From Cenarchaeum symbiosum A (GTDB taxonomy: Archaea; Thermoproteota; Nitrososphaeria; Nitrososphaerales; Nitrosopumilaceae): a stretch of DNA of 64,000 bases. The DNA is taken from NCBI GenBank assembly GCA_000200715.1, contig DP000238.1:1080593-1144592 (forward strand). The letters run 5' to 3'. Shown here in pieces: positions 34,006 through 42,304 of this stretch (position 1 is its first letter; each line of letters opens with the position of its first letter). A program made the position numbers and the translations under genes. The notes beneath the pieces are model-generated. The model searched no databases and was not told the DNA's origin. It saw only the letters and a list, made by a program, of their open reading frames with translations.

Positions 34006-34576
34006 CGAGTATGATGGGCCGTACAATGAAAATAAACCTACTGCCCTGGCCGGGGCAGATTCTTACTGTCGGCGAATGTTTATGCCATACACAAATTTGT
34101 CGGCACTCGGCCGGACTCTAAGACAAGGAGATCAGCTCGTGGTCAATGTTAAGCCTGTGGACCGGTGTTCAGAATCTTTACTCAAACTTTTTGGGATCCG
34201 CCAGATACCCTCCTATTGACCCACGGGGGCTACCTCTTTCCCCTAATGTAGAGGTTCAGCAAGTTGTAGCGCATGTTCATGTCCAGGGCGAGTTGTCCGG
34301 GACGGAATCGGGCAGCTACCAGAGGCTGTCCTAACCTCGCTTGTCATGAAATGTGATCAAAGCCAGCTCGGCCGTTCAAGCAACTTTTGTGACCATCCTT
34401 CCTAGGACCGCCGACCGCCAGTTCCCACTTGTGGAATTACCGTGCGAGTTAGATCGGGATGCGGGAAAAAGCCGACGCGGTGGAATCTGTGCCTAAAATC
34501 GATCGTCATATGATGAGGGTGAACTCGCGCATGATCGAGTGATTAGTCTTATATAGTATGGTGATGTGATATATAC
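34006..34576. promoter_or_regulatory. Gap of mixed base composition with two promoters
   Basis: No gene is supported. It holds the purB TATA box at one end and CTTATATAG (34549-34557) about 24 nt before ATG 34577 at the other. The middle contains many stops on all frames and looks like decayed sequence. Confidence 0.35.
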
Positions 34577-34780
34577 ATGTCATTGCTTCTGAGTAAAAAT
34601 GATTTGAAAGAGATAGTTTGTAAATTTAAAAATCACATAGTAGATCAGGATACGCTGCGATACATAGTGAAACATCCAGAGGAAACGAGAGATACGATTT
34701 GTGAAAGATGTAATTTTGCAATATCCGTAAGATTAAATCCCAAGAATACAGATTATTGCCTCATATCGGATCTAAAATAA
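34577..34780 (+). CDS. Small AT-rich protein with a CxxC motif
   Basis: 67 residues with a clear TATA box 24 nt upstream, which is why it is called despite its size. It contains EEYRDTICERC-like residues (actual CERC at about 43-46) and is basic at the N-terminus. Base composition is far more AT-rich than flanking genes, suggesting acquisition. No family recognised. Confidence 0.5.
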   Translation: MSLLLSKNDLKEIVCKFKNHIVDQDTLRYIVKHPEETRDTICERCNFAISVRLNPKNTDYCLISDLK

Positions 34781-34899
34781 AACTGTCATCCGTTAGTTAT
34801 CGTCAATCAAGGTAGATTCGCAGTGACTTCTATCCAATGGCCGTGCATATTTTTTTTGCGATAATACTAGGGCAGGATAGAAGGCCCATAGTGGACGCA

Positions 34900-35130
34900 T
34901 TAGCGAATCAGGCGGCCTGCAGGGTGGCCGCCTATGAGCATAGTTCAGGGTTTGTCACCAAGCTAAATGCGTGGTTACGCCTGCTCACGTTCCTCATATA
35001 CGAGCATGCCGACCGACAACAAGGCCGAGGCGACCGCAAGGCAGAAGCGCATAAAGCAGCTCAAGTTAGCCGGGTGCATGGAGATATCCAGCACGCCCCT
35101 GTCGTGCCCTGAGACAAAGTGGAAAACATC
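34900..35130 (+). pseudogene. Relic of an IS66-like transposase C-terminus
   Basis: In one frame the sequence reads SGFVTKLNAWLRLLTFLIYEHA, in the next MPTDNKAEATARQKR. Together they resemble the C-terminal block of IS66-type transposases (..LLTFL..PTNN.AER..R), as in the copy at 43081-43293 (TPTNNDAERAVR). A frameshift and missing flanks make it non-functional. Confidence 0.45.
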
Positions 35131-35226
35131 GATCGGAGGGAGTATAACATCAGCGACCAGGGGCAGACATCCGCCACCGGCGGTCCTGATGATTTAAATT
35201 GGTTTTGCCCCTGCGGATAGCCGGAA

Positions 35227-36678
35227 TTGACAGAGGGCATAACTCCGGCAAAAGTAGGCGAATCTGAATACATCATAGAGCCATCCGCCGAAAACGGCAT
35301 GAATGTGCCCGTCCGCATATTTGCAGACGAAGGGCTCGTCTCCAAGATGCAGTCGGACAGGACCATAAAACAGGCGGCAAACGTGGCAGCCATGCCCGGG
35401 ATTGTAGGCCACGTGGTGGTTCTTCCAGACGGCCATGAAGGGTACGGCTTTCCAGTCGGAGGAGTTGCCGCAATGGACGCCAAAGAAGGCATGATAAGCC
35501 CCGGGGGCGTAGGATACGACATCAACTGCGGGGTCAGGCTGCTCCGGACCAACCTTACCGAAAAAGAGACAAGGCCAAAACTCAAAGAGTTGGTAGTCGA
35601 CCTGTTCAGCTCGATACCATCAGGTGTAGGCTCCAAAGGGGCAGTCAGGCTGGACCGTGCCCAGCTCGATGAAGTGCTGACTGGCGGAGTAGGATGGGCC
35701 GTGAAGAACGGCTACGGGAATAGAAATGATGCCGACGCCTGCGAGGAGGGAGGCCGCATGGATGGCGCCGACCCGGGCAAGATATCCGACAGGGCCAGAA
35801 AAAGAGGCATGCCGCAGCTGGGCAGCCTAGGTTCGGGCAACCACTTTCTCGAAGTACAAAGGGTAGACGAGATCCACGATGAAGAGGCCGCGAGCAGAAT
35901 GGGCATAGAAAAAGGCCAGGTGACCATACTTACCCACTGCGGGTCGAGGGGCTTTGGGCACCAGGTATGCAGCGACTACCTGCGGACCTCCGAGAGGGCC
36001 ACCTCAAAGTACAACATATCCCTAAAGGACAGGGAGCTTGCCTGCGTGCCGAACCATTCAGAAGAGGGGGAATCGTACCGCGGGGCGATGGCTGCAGCAC
36101 TCAACTTTGCGTGGTGCAACAGGCAGATGATCTCCCACTGGACGAGGGCCACATTTGAAAGGGTCATGGGTATGTCGGCTGAAGACCTTGGCATGGATTT
36201 AGTATACGATGTATCCCACAACATAGCAAAGGTAGAAAGGCACAGAATAGACGGCAAAGAAAAAGACGTGGTCGTGCACAGAAAAGGCGCCACCAGGGCG
36301 TTTCCTGCCGGCAGGAACGAGCTTCCTTCACGGTACAGGGACTTGGGCCAGCCCGTCTTCATACCGGGTTCCATGGGGACTGCCAGCTGGATACTGCTGG
36401 GCAAGCCGGGTTCCATGGAGCTCACCTTTGGCTCGACAGCCCACGGAGCAGGCAGGACGATGTCCCGCTCGAGGGCCCGGCGCGAGCATACCGAAGAGGG
36501 CGTAAAAAAGGAGCTTGCCGGCCGCGGCGTATTCGTAAAGTCGCTCACAAAAGACGGGGTAGTCGAGGAGGCGCCCGACGCGTACAAGGATGTCGACAGG
36601 ATAGCCGGGGTCTCGCACGATCTTGACATAGCCACAAAGGTGGCCAGGCTTGTCCCCATAGGGGTGATCAAGGGATGA
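35227..36678 (+). CDS. rtcB: RNA-splicing ligase RtcB
   Basis: 483 residues from TTG 35227, with TATA box GATTTAAATT 31 nt upstream. Diagnostic blocks: LPDGHEGYGFPVGGVAA, SPGGVGYDINCGVRLL (Mn-binding Asp and Cys), LGSGNHFLEVQ, THCGSRGFGHQV and the C-terminal GSMGTASWILLG with the guanylylated His in TAHGAGR. It joins 2',3'-cyclic phosphate and 5'-OH RNA ends after EndA cleavage, i.e. tRNA exon ligation. The stop overlaps the start of the PDCD5-like gene (ATGA), so they form an operon. Confidence 0.95.
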   Translation: MTEGITPAKVGESEYIIEPSAENGMNVPVRIFADEGLVSKMQSDRTIKQAANVAAMPGIVGHVVVLPDGHEGYGFPVGGVAAMDAKEGMISPGGVGYDINCGVRLLRTNLTEKETRPKLKELVVDLFSSIPSGVGSKGAVRLDRAQLDEVLTGGVGWAVKNGYGNRNDADACEEGGRMDGADPGKISDRARKRGMPQLGSLGSGNHFLEVQRVDEIHDEEAASRMGIEKGQVTILTHCGSRGFGHQVCSDYLRTSERATSKYNISLKDRELACVPNHSEEGESYRGAMAAALNFAWCNRQMISHWTRATFERVMGMSAEDLGMDLVYDVSHNIAKVERHRIDGKEKDVVVHRKGATRAFPAGRNELPSRYRDLGQPVFIPGSMGTASWILLGKPGSMELTFGSTAHGAGRTMSRSRARREHTEEGVKKELAGRGVFVKSLTKDGVVEEAPDAYKDVDRIAGVSHDLDIATKVARLVPIGVIKG

Positions 36679-37061
36679 GCGACGACGAGCTCGACAGGCT
36701 AAAGGCCAGGCGCCTCGAAGAGATGAAAAGAAACGTATCCGCGCAGGACGAGCCCCCCAAGGATGAAAAAGAGCGCCCCTCTGCGCGCAAGATACTATCC
36801 GGCAAGCTCGGCTACAGGGGCATGGAGGTTTTGCAAAACGCCGAGGCGCAATACCCTGCAGAGACCAGAATGGTGGTGGAGAAGCTAGGCGAGCTTATAG
36901 AATCAGGCGAGGTCACAGAGGAGATAGACGGGGGAAAGCTGCTGATGCTCCTCCGGACGGTGGGGCTGAGCGTGCGCATGAACACAAAGATCAGCGTCGA
37001 GCAGGACGGCAAGTTCGTCTCGCTCTCCGAGAAGCTAAACCGGGCAAAGGAGGGCGCATAA
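36675..37061 (+). CDS. PDCD5-type (TFAR19) DNA-binding protein
   Basis: 128 residues. It begins MSDDELDRLKARRLEEMKRNV, the charged helix typical of the archaeal/eukaryal PDCD5 family, followed by a three-helix core (ARKILSGKLGYRGMEVLQ, VVEKLGELIESG, KLLMLLRTVGL). Archaeal members bind double-stranded DNA nonspecifically. It overlaps rtcB by four bases and the following gene by one base, so it is the middle gene of a three-gene operon. Confidence 0.88.
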   Translation: MSDDELDRLKARRLEEMKRNVSAQDEPPKDEKERPSARKILSGKLGYRGMEVLQNAEAQYPAETRMVVEKLGELIESGEVTEEIDGGKLLMLLRTVGLSVRMNTKISVEQDGKFVSLSEKLNRAKEGA

Positions 37062-37372
37062 TGTCGATAATGCTGCAGCTCAGCAGCACAAACTATACGG
37101 CAGACAGGCTCTGTGTAAAAATGGCCCTCTCCCATTTGGAGACGCTCTGCAAGACACATGGAGGATACGCGCTCAGCGAGCCTGACGAGATGGCGGGCTG
37201 GACGTTCTTTAGATTGATCATAAAGCCGGACCTGCACGAGGGCATAATGAAGGAATTTGAGGACATGCTATCAAAGAGCAGGTGGAGCAGCCCCGACGTA
37301 AAGTTTGTCTCTTTTATGCAGGAATATTTCAGCGCAAGAAACTGCAACGTAAAGGTAAAGATATACGCCTAG
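37061..37372 (+). CDS. Conserved-looking protein of unknown function (103 aa)
   Basis: Starts at the ATG overlapping the previous stop (TAATG), hence translationally coupled to the PDCD5-like gene. A soluble alpha/beta protein with two Cys in the N-terminal half ([15 protein letters not shown]) and a hydrophobic strand FFRLIIKPD. The last four bases overlap the end of convergent rps11. I do not recognise the family. Context suggests an RNA- or translation-linked role, as inference only. Confidence 0.75.
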   Translation: MSIMLQLSSTNYTADRLCVKMALSHLETLCKTHGGYALSEPDEMAGWTFFRLIIKPDLHEGIMKEFEDMLSKSRWSSPDVKFVSFMQEYFSARNCNVKVKIYA

Positions 37373-37965
37373 ACCCTGCGTCCGCGCTTGCCGCCCTTTT
37401 TCCGGGTGGTATCATGCGGTATCGGGGTCACATCGTCTATCCTGCCTATCCTAAAGCCGCCCCGGGCTAGCGCCCTGATGGCCGCCTGGGCGCCCGGCCC
37501 CGGCACGCGCGAGCCCACGCCGCCGACAGCCCGGACCCGTATGTGAAAGCCCGTAAAGCCCTTGGCCCTCGCTGATTCTATTACCTTGTTTGCCGCCTTC
37601 ATGGCAGCAAACGGCGAGGATTCATACCTGTCTGCATTGACATGCACCCCGCCCGAGCTTATCGAGACGGTCTCGGCGCCTGTCAGGTCGGTCATGTGGA
37701 TAATCGTATTGTTGTAACTGCTGTATATGTGGGCGATGCCTAGCTTTTCGTCTGCCGGCGTGGTCTCGGGTGTACCCTCCGGCGGGGCTTCTGGCTGGGC
37801 TGTTCCGGCTTCCGGCTGGGTGCCGGCCTCTGGCTGGGCCGCCCCGGCCTCGGGTGCACTTGCCTCGGGGGTGCCTGCATCGGGGGCACCTGCTTCTGGC
37901 TGGGCCGCCTCTTTGGTGGGCTCTTCTGCCGCCGGCTCGCCGGCGCCAGCTTCTGTACCGGACAT
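37369..37965 (-). CDS. rps11: Ribosomal protein uS11 with a long acidic N-terminal extension
   Basis: 198 residues. From about residue 74 it is a normal S11 ([76 protein letters not shown]), part of the 30S platform near the mRNA exit. Residues 1-73 are a low-complexity Pro/Glu/Ala/Gly tail (PEAG repeats) absent from usual family members. A TATA-like TTTTTTAAACC (about 37990-38000) lies 27 nt upstream, inside thiL. The extension is encoded in a different frame of the same DNA as the C-terminal tail of thiL. Confidence 0.93.
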   Translation of the reverse strand: MSGTEAGAGEPAAEEPTKEAAQPEAGAPDAGTPEASAPEAGAAQPEAGTQPEAGTAQPEAPPEGTPETTPADEKLGIAHIYSSYNNTIIHMTDLTGAETVSISSGGVHVNADRYESSPFAAMKAANKVIESARAKGFTGFHIRVRAVGGVGSRVPGPGAQAAIRALARGGFRIGRIDDVTPIPHDTTRKKGGKRGRRV

Positions 37966-38942
37966 CGCCTACAGGGCCTCTTGGGGTTTAAAAAAGATTG
38001 ACCTGACAAGTGGCGCCATCCGCCGTCTTTTATCCTGCGCATGCCATCCCCGGAGGCAAGCCAGACGCCCCTACCCTGTTCCACACGGCCGATCTCCTGC
38101 ATAGGAACACCCAGTTTTCTGGCTGTTTTTTCTATTCTTTTCCGGTTCCGCGGGTGCGCCGTGAACACCAGCTCAAACTCCTCGCCGCCGTCGAGCACCA
38201 GGCTGTCTCCGTCAAGGCCGTTATCGCTAGCAAACCCCATGATCCCCGCGCCGGCAGGCAGCCTATACAGGGTATAACGCGTGCCGCTCTGCCGCGCCAT
38301 CTCGTGGAGGGTAGAAGAGAGCCCGTCGCTCGAGTCCATGCATGATGTGAGCAGGCGCGCTGCACACGCCCCGAATTCCAGGCGCGGCTCTGGCCGGAGC
38401 TGGGCGCGAATGGCGCGTGCCGCAAAGCCCTTTTTCGACGAGGCGCCGCCCATTATAATCTGCAGGCCCGCCGACGGATACCCGAACGGCCCCGTCACGT
38501 ATATCATATCGCCCGAGCGCGCGCCGCCCCGGGGGACAATCCTATCTGCAGGGCCTGCAAGAAAGACGCTAATAGAAAGCTCTGCGCCGCCGCCGGTATC
38601 GCCTCCTACAAACTTAAAGCCGAATTTTTTTGCAGCGGCAGCAAGCCCGCCTGCCAGGCCGCTCACCGTGTTTTTGGTACAATCCAGCGGGAGCGTAACA
38701 GATACCAGGCCGTATCTTGGCCTCACGCCCTTTGCGGCAAGGTCGCTTGTGCACGATACTACGGCCTTCCACGCAATATCGCGCGGAACAGACCCCGGGG
38801 GCACATCCGTGCCTTCCGTCAGTGTATCGACTGCGAATGCAATTCCCCGGCCAAGCCGGACCAGCTCGGCATCCTCTTGTTCTCCGCGGCATCCAAGCCG
38901 CGCCCGAAAGATCCTTACTGCCTCGCGCTCGTCGGGGCCCAT
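37740..38942 (-). CDS. thiL: Thiamine-monophosphate kinase with a C-terminal run-on tail
   Basis: 400 residues. The first ~320 are a regular ThiL (AIR synthase-like fold): [43 protein letters not shown] and [15 protein letters not shown]. It phosphorylates thiamine monophosphate to the diphosphate with ATP. Usual length is about 300-340. After residue 325 the frame continues for 75 residues through the start of rps11 as a basic Pro/Gln/Arg-rich tail of no known domain. This looks like loss of the original stop codon. The start lies one base from the mutase gene's end, so they share an operon. Confidence 0.88.
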   Translation of the reverse strand: MGPDEREAVRIFRARLGCRGEQEDAELVRLGRGIAFAVDTLTEGTDVPPGSVPRDIAWKAVVSCTSDLAAKGVRPRYGLVSVTLPLDCTKNTVSGLAGGLAAAAKKFGFKFVGGDTGGGAELSISVFLAGPADRIVPRGGARSGDMIYVTGPFGYPSAGLQIIMGGASSKKGFAARAIRAQLRPEPRLEFGACAARLLTSCMDSSDGLSSTLHEMARQSGTRYTLYRLPAGAGIMGFASDNGLDGDSLVLDGGEEFELVFTAHPRNRKRIEKTARKLGVPMQEIGRVEQGRGVWLASGDGMRRIKDGGWRHLSGQSFLNPKRPCRRCPVQKLAPASRRQKSPPKRRPSQKQVPPMQAPPRQVHPRPGRPSQRPAPSRKPEQPSQKPRRRVHPRPRRQTKS

Positions 38943-38943
38943 G

Positions 38944-40209
38944 CTAACCCTCCACTATTCCTTTTGCCTCCGACATGAGCCGCTCGGCATCACGTTGATC
39001 GTCTGATTCGACGGATATCCTCATTATATCCTCGGTGTTCGACTCCCGGACCAGCACCCAAGAGTTCTCGCCTGCTTTTGCCTTTATTCCATCTAGCGTA
39101 TCAGTCATGCCAAATTTTTCCGACATCCTGTCCTGTATTCCCTTCATCTCGGCGCCGGGGCCCGGGCGGACGGCGGTCCTTATCTGCACGTACCCTTTCA
39201 TCTGTTCTAGAACGCCGTCGGCCTCGCCCGAGCCCGCCATGGATGATACAAGCCCGCTGGCAAGGATTCCGTCCCGGCACATGTTAAAAGAAGGCAGGAT
39301 AAACCCGGCGCTGCTGCCCTCGCCGCCTGCCTCGGCGCCGGTCTTTAGCATCATGGATACTACGTTGGCCTCGCCTACTTTAGAGCGGTGCACCTCGCCC
39401 CCTTTTCCCAGTATGAGCCTCTCGACTGCCAGGCTCGTATCTATGCTGAGGACGAACTTTTTGCACCCTATTCTTAGCGCCCGGGATACGCCCAGTGCAA
39501 GGGTGGCATCGGGCGCCTGCTGTACGCCCCCCATGACCAGCACCATCCTGTCACCGTCCAAATCAAACGCAAAGCCCGGGCGCTCGCCGCAGACAGAGGC
39601 AAGCTTTTCAAGCCCTCCCGCTGTAGGGTCGGGCCCGCGCGAGGAGCCTTCTGCCTCTGCGTTGATCACATCGACTGCACAGCCAAGCGAGCGTAATAGC
39701 TCCGGCGCTATCGATGATGCAGCTCCACCTCCGGCGTCTACCACCACGTCGGGCGGAGAATCCATTGTACCCACCACCTGCCGCGCTTGCTCCACATAGT
39801 CAGAAGTTATGCTCTGCTCCTTGCCCACCCGGGTGGCTGCTCCCGCGGGGCCCGCGGTTATAACGGATAATTCTTTCTCGTCTATGCCCCTTCCATTCAG
39901 GATGAACTTGAGGCCGTTCCATGGTATGGGGTTGTGCGATGATGTGACGACGAGCCCCGCGCCGTGCTTTTTTGCCTCATAGAATGCGACAGGGGTCGGG
40001 GCTACTCCAAGGTCGAGCACGTCTGTTCCGTGCTCCATGAGGGAGGCAGCTGCCGCCTCTTTGAGCATTGTCCCGCTCGGGCGCGTATCCCGGGCGATAA
40101 CACATGTGCCCCCGGCCAGGCCGGCAAAGCCGCCACAGTACTTTATTACATCCTGCGGCCCGAGGTCGCCCCCCACCACGCCCCTTATTCCCGATATGGT
40201 GCGCTTCAC
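38944..40209 (-). CDS. Phosphoglucosamine / phosphomannose mutase family protein
   Basis: 421 residues of the alpha-D-phosphohexomutase family. The start motif is SGIRGVVG, the catalytic phosphoserine lies in VVTSSHNPIPWNG, the metal loop is FDLDGDRM, the sugar-binding loop is near GEGSSAGFI and the phosphate-binding C-terminal domain contains VLVRESNTED. It interconverts sugar 6- and 1-phosphates for nucleotide-sugar synthesis. The sequence does not settle whether glucosamine, mannose or glucose is the substrate. First gene of an operon with thiL. Confidence 0.88.
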   Translation of the reverse strand: MKRTISGIRGVVGGDLGPQDVIKYCGGFAGLAGGTCVIARDTRPSGTMLKEAAAASLMEHGTDVLDLGVAPTPVAFYEAKKHGAGLVVTSSHNPIPWNGLKFILNGRGIDEKELSVITAGPAGAATRVGKEQSITSDYVEQARQVVGTMDSPPDVVVDAGGGAASSIAPELLRSLGCAVDVINAEAEGSSRGPDPTAGGLEKLASVCGERPGFAFDLDGDRMVLVMGGVQQAPDATLALGVSRALRIGCKKFVLSIDTSLAVERLILGKGGEVHRSKVGEANVVSMMLKTGAEAGGEGSSAGFILPSFNMCRDGILASGLVSSMAGSGEADGVLEQMKGYVQIRTAVRPGPGAEMKGIQDRMSEKFGMTDTLDGIKAKAGENSWVLVRESNTEDIMRISVESDDQRDAERLMSEAKGIVEG

Positions 40210-40228
40210 AGAACCGGAGCCGGAAAGG

Positions 40229-40238
40229 CTTTTTATTA
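40229..40238 (+). promoter_or_regulatory. TATA box of tRNA-Thr
   Basis: CTTTTTATTA-type element about 28 nt upstream of the first tRNA base at 40262. It sits in the divergent spacer with the mutase gene. Confidence 0.5.
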
Positions 40239-40261
40239 ACTCTGATCCCCGACCGGATCGT

Positions 40262-40335
40262 GCCTCGGTGGCTCAGACCGGCAGAGCAAACGCCTCGTAA
40301 GCGTTAGGCCGTGGGTTCAAATCCCACCCGAGGCT
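40262..40335 (+). tRNA. tRNA-Thr (CGT)
   Basis: Acceptor stem GCCTCGG/CCGAGGC, D-arm GGCTCAG..GAGC, anticodon stem AACGC/GCGTT closing loop CTCGTAA with anticodon CGT at 40296-40298, T-arm GTGGG TTCAAAT CCCAC. The discriminator is T40335 and CCA is encoded at 40336-40338, unlike the tRNA-Ile above. No intron. Confidence 0.95.
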
Positions 40336-40339
40336 CCAA

Positions 40340-40429
40340 TTATCCCTGATCGGGCTGGCCGTATGACTCTATGTCGATCTCGAGCTCCGCGGCGATCCCT
40401 TTCCACCATTGTACGACCTCGTCCACCAT
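40340..40429 (-). CDS. Candidate very small protein (29 aa)
   Basis: ATG 40429 opens MVDEVVQWWKGIAAELEIDIESYGQPDQG. A TATA box CTATAAAGG (40454-40462) lies about 29 nt upstream, the spacing seen for real genes in this window. The predicted peptide is an amphipathic acidic helix. It ends just after the tRNA-Thr CCA on the opposite strand. Its size makes chance possible. Confidence 0.35.
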   Translation of the reverse strand: MVDEVVQWWKGIAAELEIDIESYGQPDQG

Positions 40430-40499
40430 GATCTGCCTTACCCCCGGATTGTTCCTTTATAGATCTGTCGGTTGGGCGGAATATGCCGCGCCGGTACGA

Positions 40500-40685
40500 T
40501 CACCGGGGCGATCCGGCGGCTGGATCGCGCCTCTTTTTGCGGAGCAGTATTATCACAAGGGCGCCGCCCGCGCACGACCAGAATACGGGCCACCTCAGCT
40601 CGCTGCCTGTCATGCCGAGAAACGCGTAGACAGTTCCCGCGATCAGAACAAAGCCGATCAGCTCGAGTATCTTTCCCGTGCTCAT
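40500..40685 (-). CDS. Small membrane protein (61 aa)
   Basis: From ATG 40685 the frame encodes MSTGKILELIGFVLIAGTVY, then a second hydrophobic segment PVFWSCAGGALVIILL, and ends in a basic tail KKRRDPAAG. Two membrane helices with both ends probably cytoplasmic. No family recognised. It is divergent from another tiny membrane protein at 40739. Confidence 0.55.
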   Translation of the reverse strand: MSTGKILELIGFVLIAGTVYAFLGMTGSELRWPVFWSCAGGALVIILLRKKRRDPAAGSPR

Positions 40686-40738
40686 AGGATTACCCGGCGG
40701 AACAAAAAGATATAATATTTTGCCGTGGTGCATACCGC

Positions 40739-40930
40739 GTGGACAAGTATGCTACCATAGTCTTGATCTTTCTTTTTGGGGGAATGATAATAGGGATCAC
40801 GCAGGTGCCGCCGAGACTCGAGGTATTCTACGGGGGGCTTGCAGGCGTGATCGCCATAATCATACACCAGACGATAAAGAACCGCAAAGAACAGGGGGCG
40901 CTGCGCCGTGAGAGAAGAAAGAAACGCTAG
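40739..40930 (+). CDS. Small membrane protein (63 aa)
   Basis: From GTG 40739 the frame gives MDKYATIVLIFLFGGMIIGI, a second hydrophobic helix VFYGGLAGVIAIII and a strongly basic C-terminus (KNRKEQGALRRERRKKR). Same layout as the divergent gene at 40500-40685, so the two may be related or act together. Convergent with the winged-helix gene that ends at the next base. Confidence 0.55.
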   Translation: MDKYATIVLIFLFGGMIIGITQVPPRLEVFYGGLAGVIAIIIHQTIKNRKEQGALRRERRKKR

Positions 40931-41209
40931 TCACATGTCCAGGCCGAACGATTCGGCCAGGGATGAGAACCTCTTGTATGATTCCAGGTACTGCCTGCCC
41001 TTTGGGGTGATCACAAAGGTGTGGCGGCCGTCAAATTCTATCCTGTTTATCAGCTCTGCTCCCGTTAGATTTGCGATGAATTTGGATAGGCGGGAATGCG
41101 ACAGGTTGGCCTTTGTCAGCAGGGACGTGGTCTTGATCCCCTCCATGCCGGACTGTTCTGCTGCGCTGAGAAGATCGGCCACTATCTGAACGCTGGTACG
41201 GTATGTCAT
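40931..41209 (-). CDS. Winged helix-turn-helix regulator (92 aa)
   Basis: A compact DNA-binding domain. Helices SVQIVADLLSAAEQ and IKTTSLLTKANLSHSRLSKFIANLTGAELI form the helix-turn-helix, and FDGRHTFVITPKGRQYLESYKRF forms the wing and dimer helix. This single-domain type is expanded in Thaumarchaeota. Targets are unknown. The two small membrane proteins lie just downstream. Confidence 0.8.
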   Translation of the reverse strand: MTYRTSVQIVADLLSAAEQSGMEGIKTTSLLTKANLSHSRLSKFIANLTGAELINRIEFDGRHTFVITPKGRQYLESYKRFSSLAESFGLDM

Positions 41210-41419
41210 GGATACCTCCGTGTACGGTTGTTTATAAGGGTAGCCGCGATCGCAGGGGGGAATATTACCCCAGATCCTGGCCTAGACTCACATCGCAGGG
41301 CGGGTGTCTGCCCCGTCATTATTCATGCCGGGCCCCGTCTGCTATGTGGCCAGACAGGTCATCCTCGCCAGGGAGGCCGCTCCCGTATCTCTCCCTCTCC
41401 AGCTCGCAGATCTTCACCG

Positions 41420-41672
41420 TCAACTGGGCCGCCCAAGCCGTACCGCCATCCTGACGGGCTCATCCTGTTGCTAGCCAAGCTGAAGGCATTACTGAGAATG
41501 ACGCACCGCACCACCATGGCCTTTCTCAAATGGTTGCCGCCTGTCAGGAGTGCCGACCATACGACAATATACAGGCGCATATGCCGCCTGCACGCCGAAG
41601 TCCCCGGGATTGAGCCGGAAATAAAGACAGTCTTTGTAGTGGACAGCACCGGCCTGCATGTCGAGCCTGATG
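41420..41672 (+). pseudogene. Truncated IS5-like transposase
   Basis: Reads PYRHPDGLILLLAKLKALLRMTHRTTMAF..TTIYRRICRLHAEVPG and the first DDE strand VFVVDSTGLHVEPDG, then stops matching at about 41672 where the base composition falls sharply. It is homologous to the relic at 11090-11884. The downstream part seems to have been replaced by the AT-rich segment that follows. Confidence 0.6.
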
Positions 41673-41702
41673 GTAGGCTAACTTTATTGTGTGAAATTTG
41701 TT

Positions 41703-42263
41703 TTATAATAATTCCACTACACGTGTACAGGGTGTAGAGAATTGTGTTTTATTATATTCACGCATAATATGATTTTCTTTTGTTTCGTTATCAATAAACG
41801 GAATATATCTTGCAACCGCCTTATCCTTATTATCTCCTTCAACAAGTGGACAAAGAGTTCCCCGTTCATCATTTTTTAAAAGAGCCCCATCTACACATGG
41901 TTTATTATCATATACATTGACGGTTATTCTTGCACCACTATCTTGTACACCGAATATACGTGGATCCGCATGAGTCTTATCTAAATCATCAATATCTTCC
42001 AATGCCACAGCAATATTGTTTATACCAGCAATATAATCAGGTGTTGCAAGTTGATATATTTCGCTTGTATCATCTGGTGTCATTAATACATCCCCAGCAG
42101 AAATTATAATTTTTCTTTCAACTGATAATTTTCTAGGTAATATTATAGGATAAAACAATACACCTTTTATCATATGGTTCAATGAGATTGGAATGCCCCA
42201 AGATGGTATTTTTGAAATATCATCATCAAATGAGGCTATTTTGACACGGCCGTCTACATCCAT
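41703..42263 (-). CDS. AT-rich protein of unknown function (186 aa)
   Basis: ATG 42263 is placed by a TATA box CATATATCG (42282-42290) 24 nt upstream. The protein is beta-rich and soluble, without signal peptide: SWGIPISLNHMIKGVLFYPIIL, IIISAGDVLMTPDD, then ITVNVYDNKPCVDGALL. The composition is far more AT-rich than the IS sequences on both sides, so it looks like foreign cargo. A virus- or plasmid-derived structural protein is conceivable, but nothing proves it. Confidence 0.6.
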   Translation of the reverse strand: MDVDGRVKIASFDDDISKIPSWGIPISLNHMIKGVLFYPIILPRKLSVERKIIISAGDVLMTPDDTSEIYQLATPDYIAGINNIAVALEDIDDLDKTHADPRIFGVQDSGARITVNVYDNKPCVDGALLKNDERGTLCPLVEGDNKDKAVARYIPFIDNETKENHIMREYNKTQFSTPCTRVVELL

Positions 42264-42304
42264 AATTATTACCCACAACATCGATATATGTTTGTTACAC
42301 TGTA

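Noticed and set aside
35976-36671. Large minus-strand open frame within rtcB
   Set aside because: It is the antisense of conserved RtcB motifs. Its translation is Ser/Pro-rich noise.
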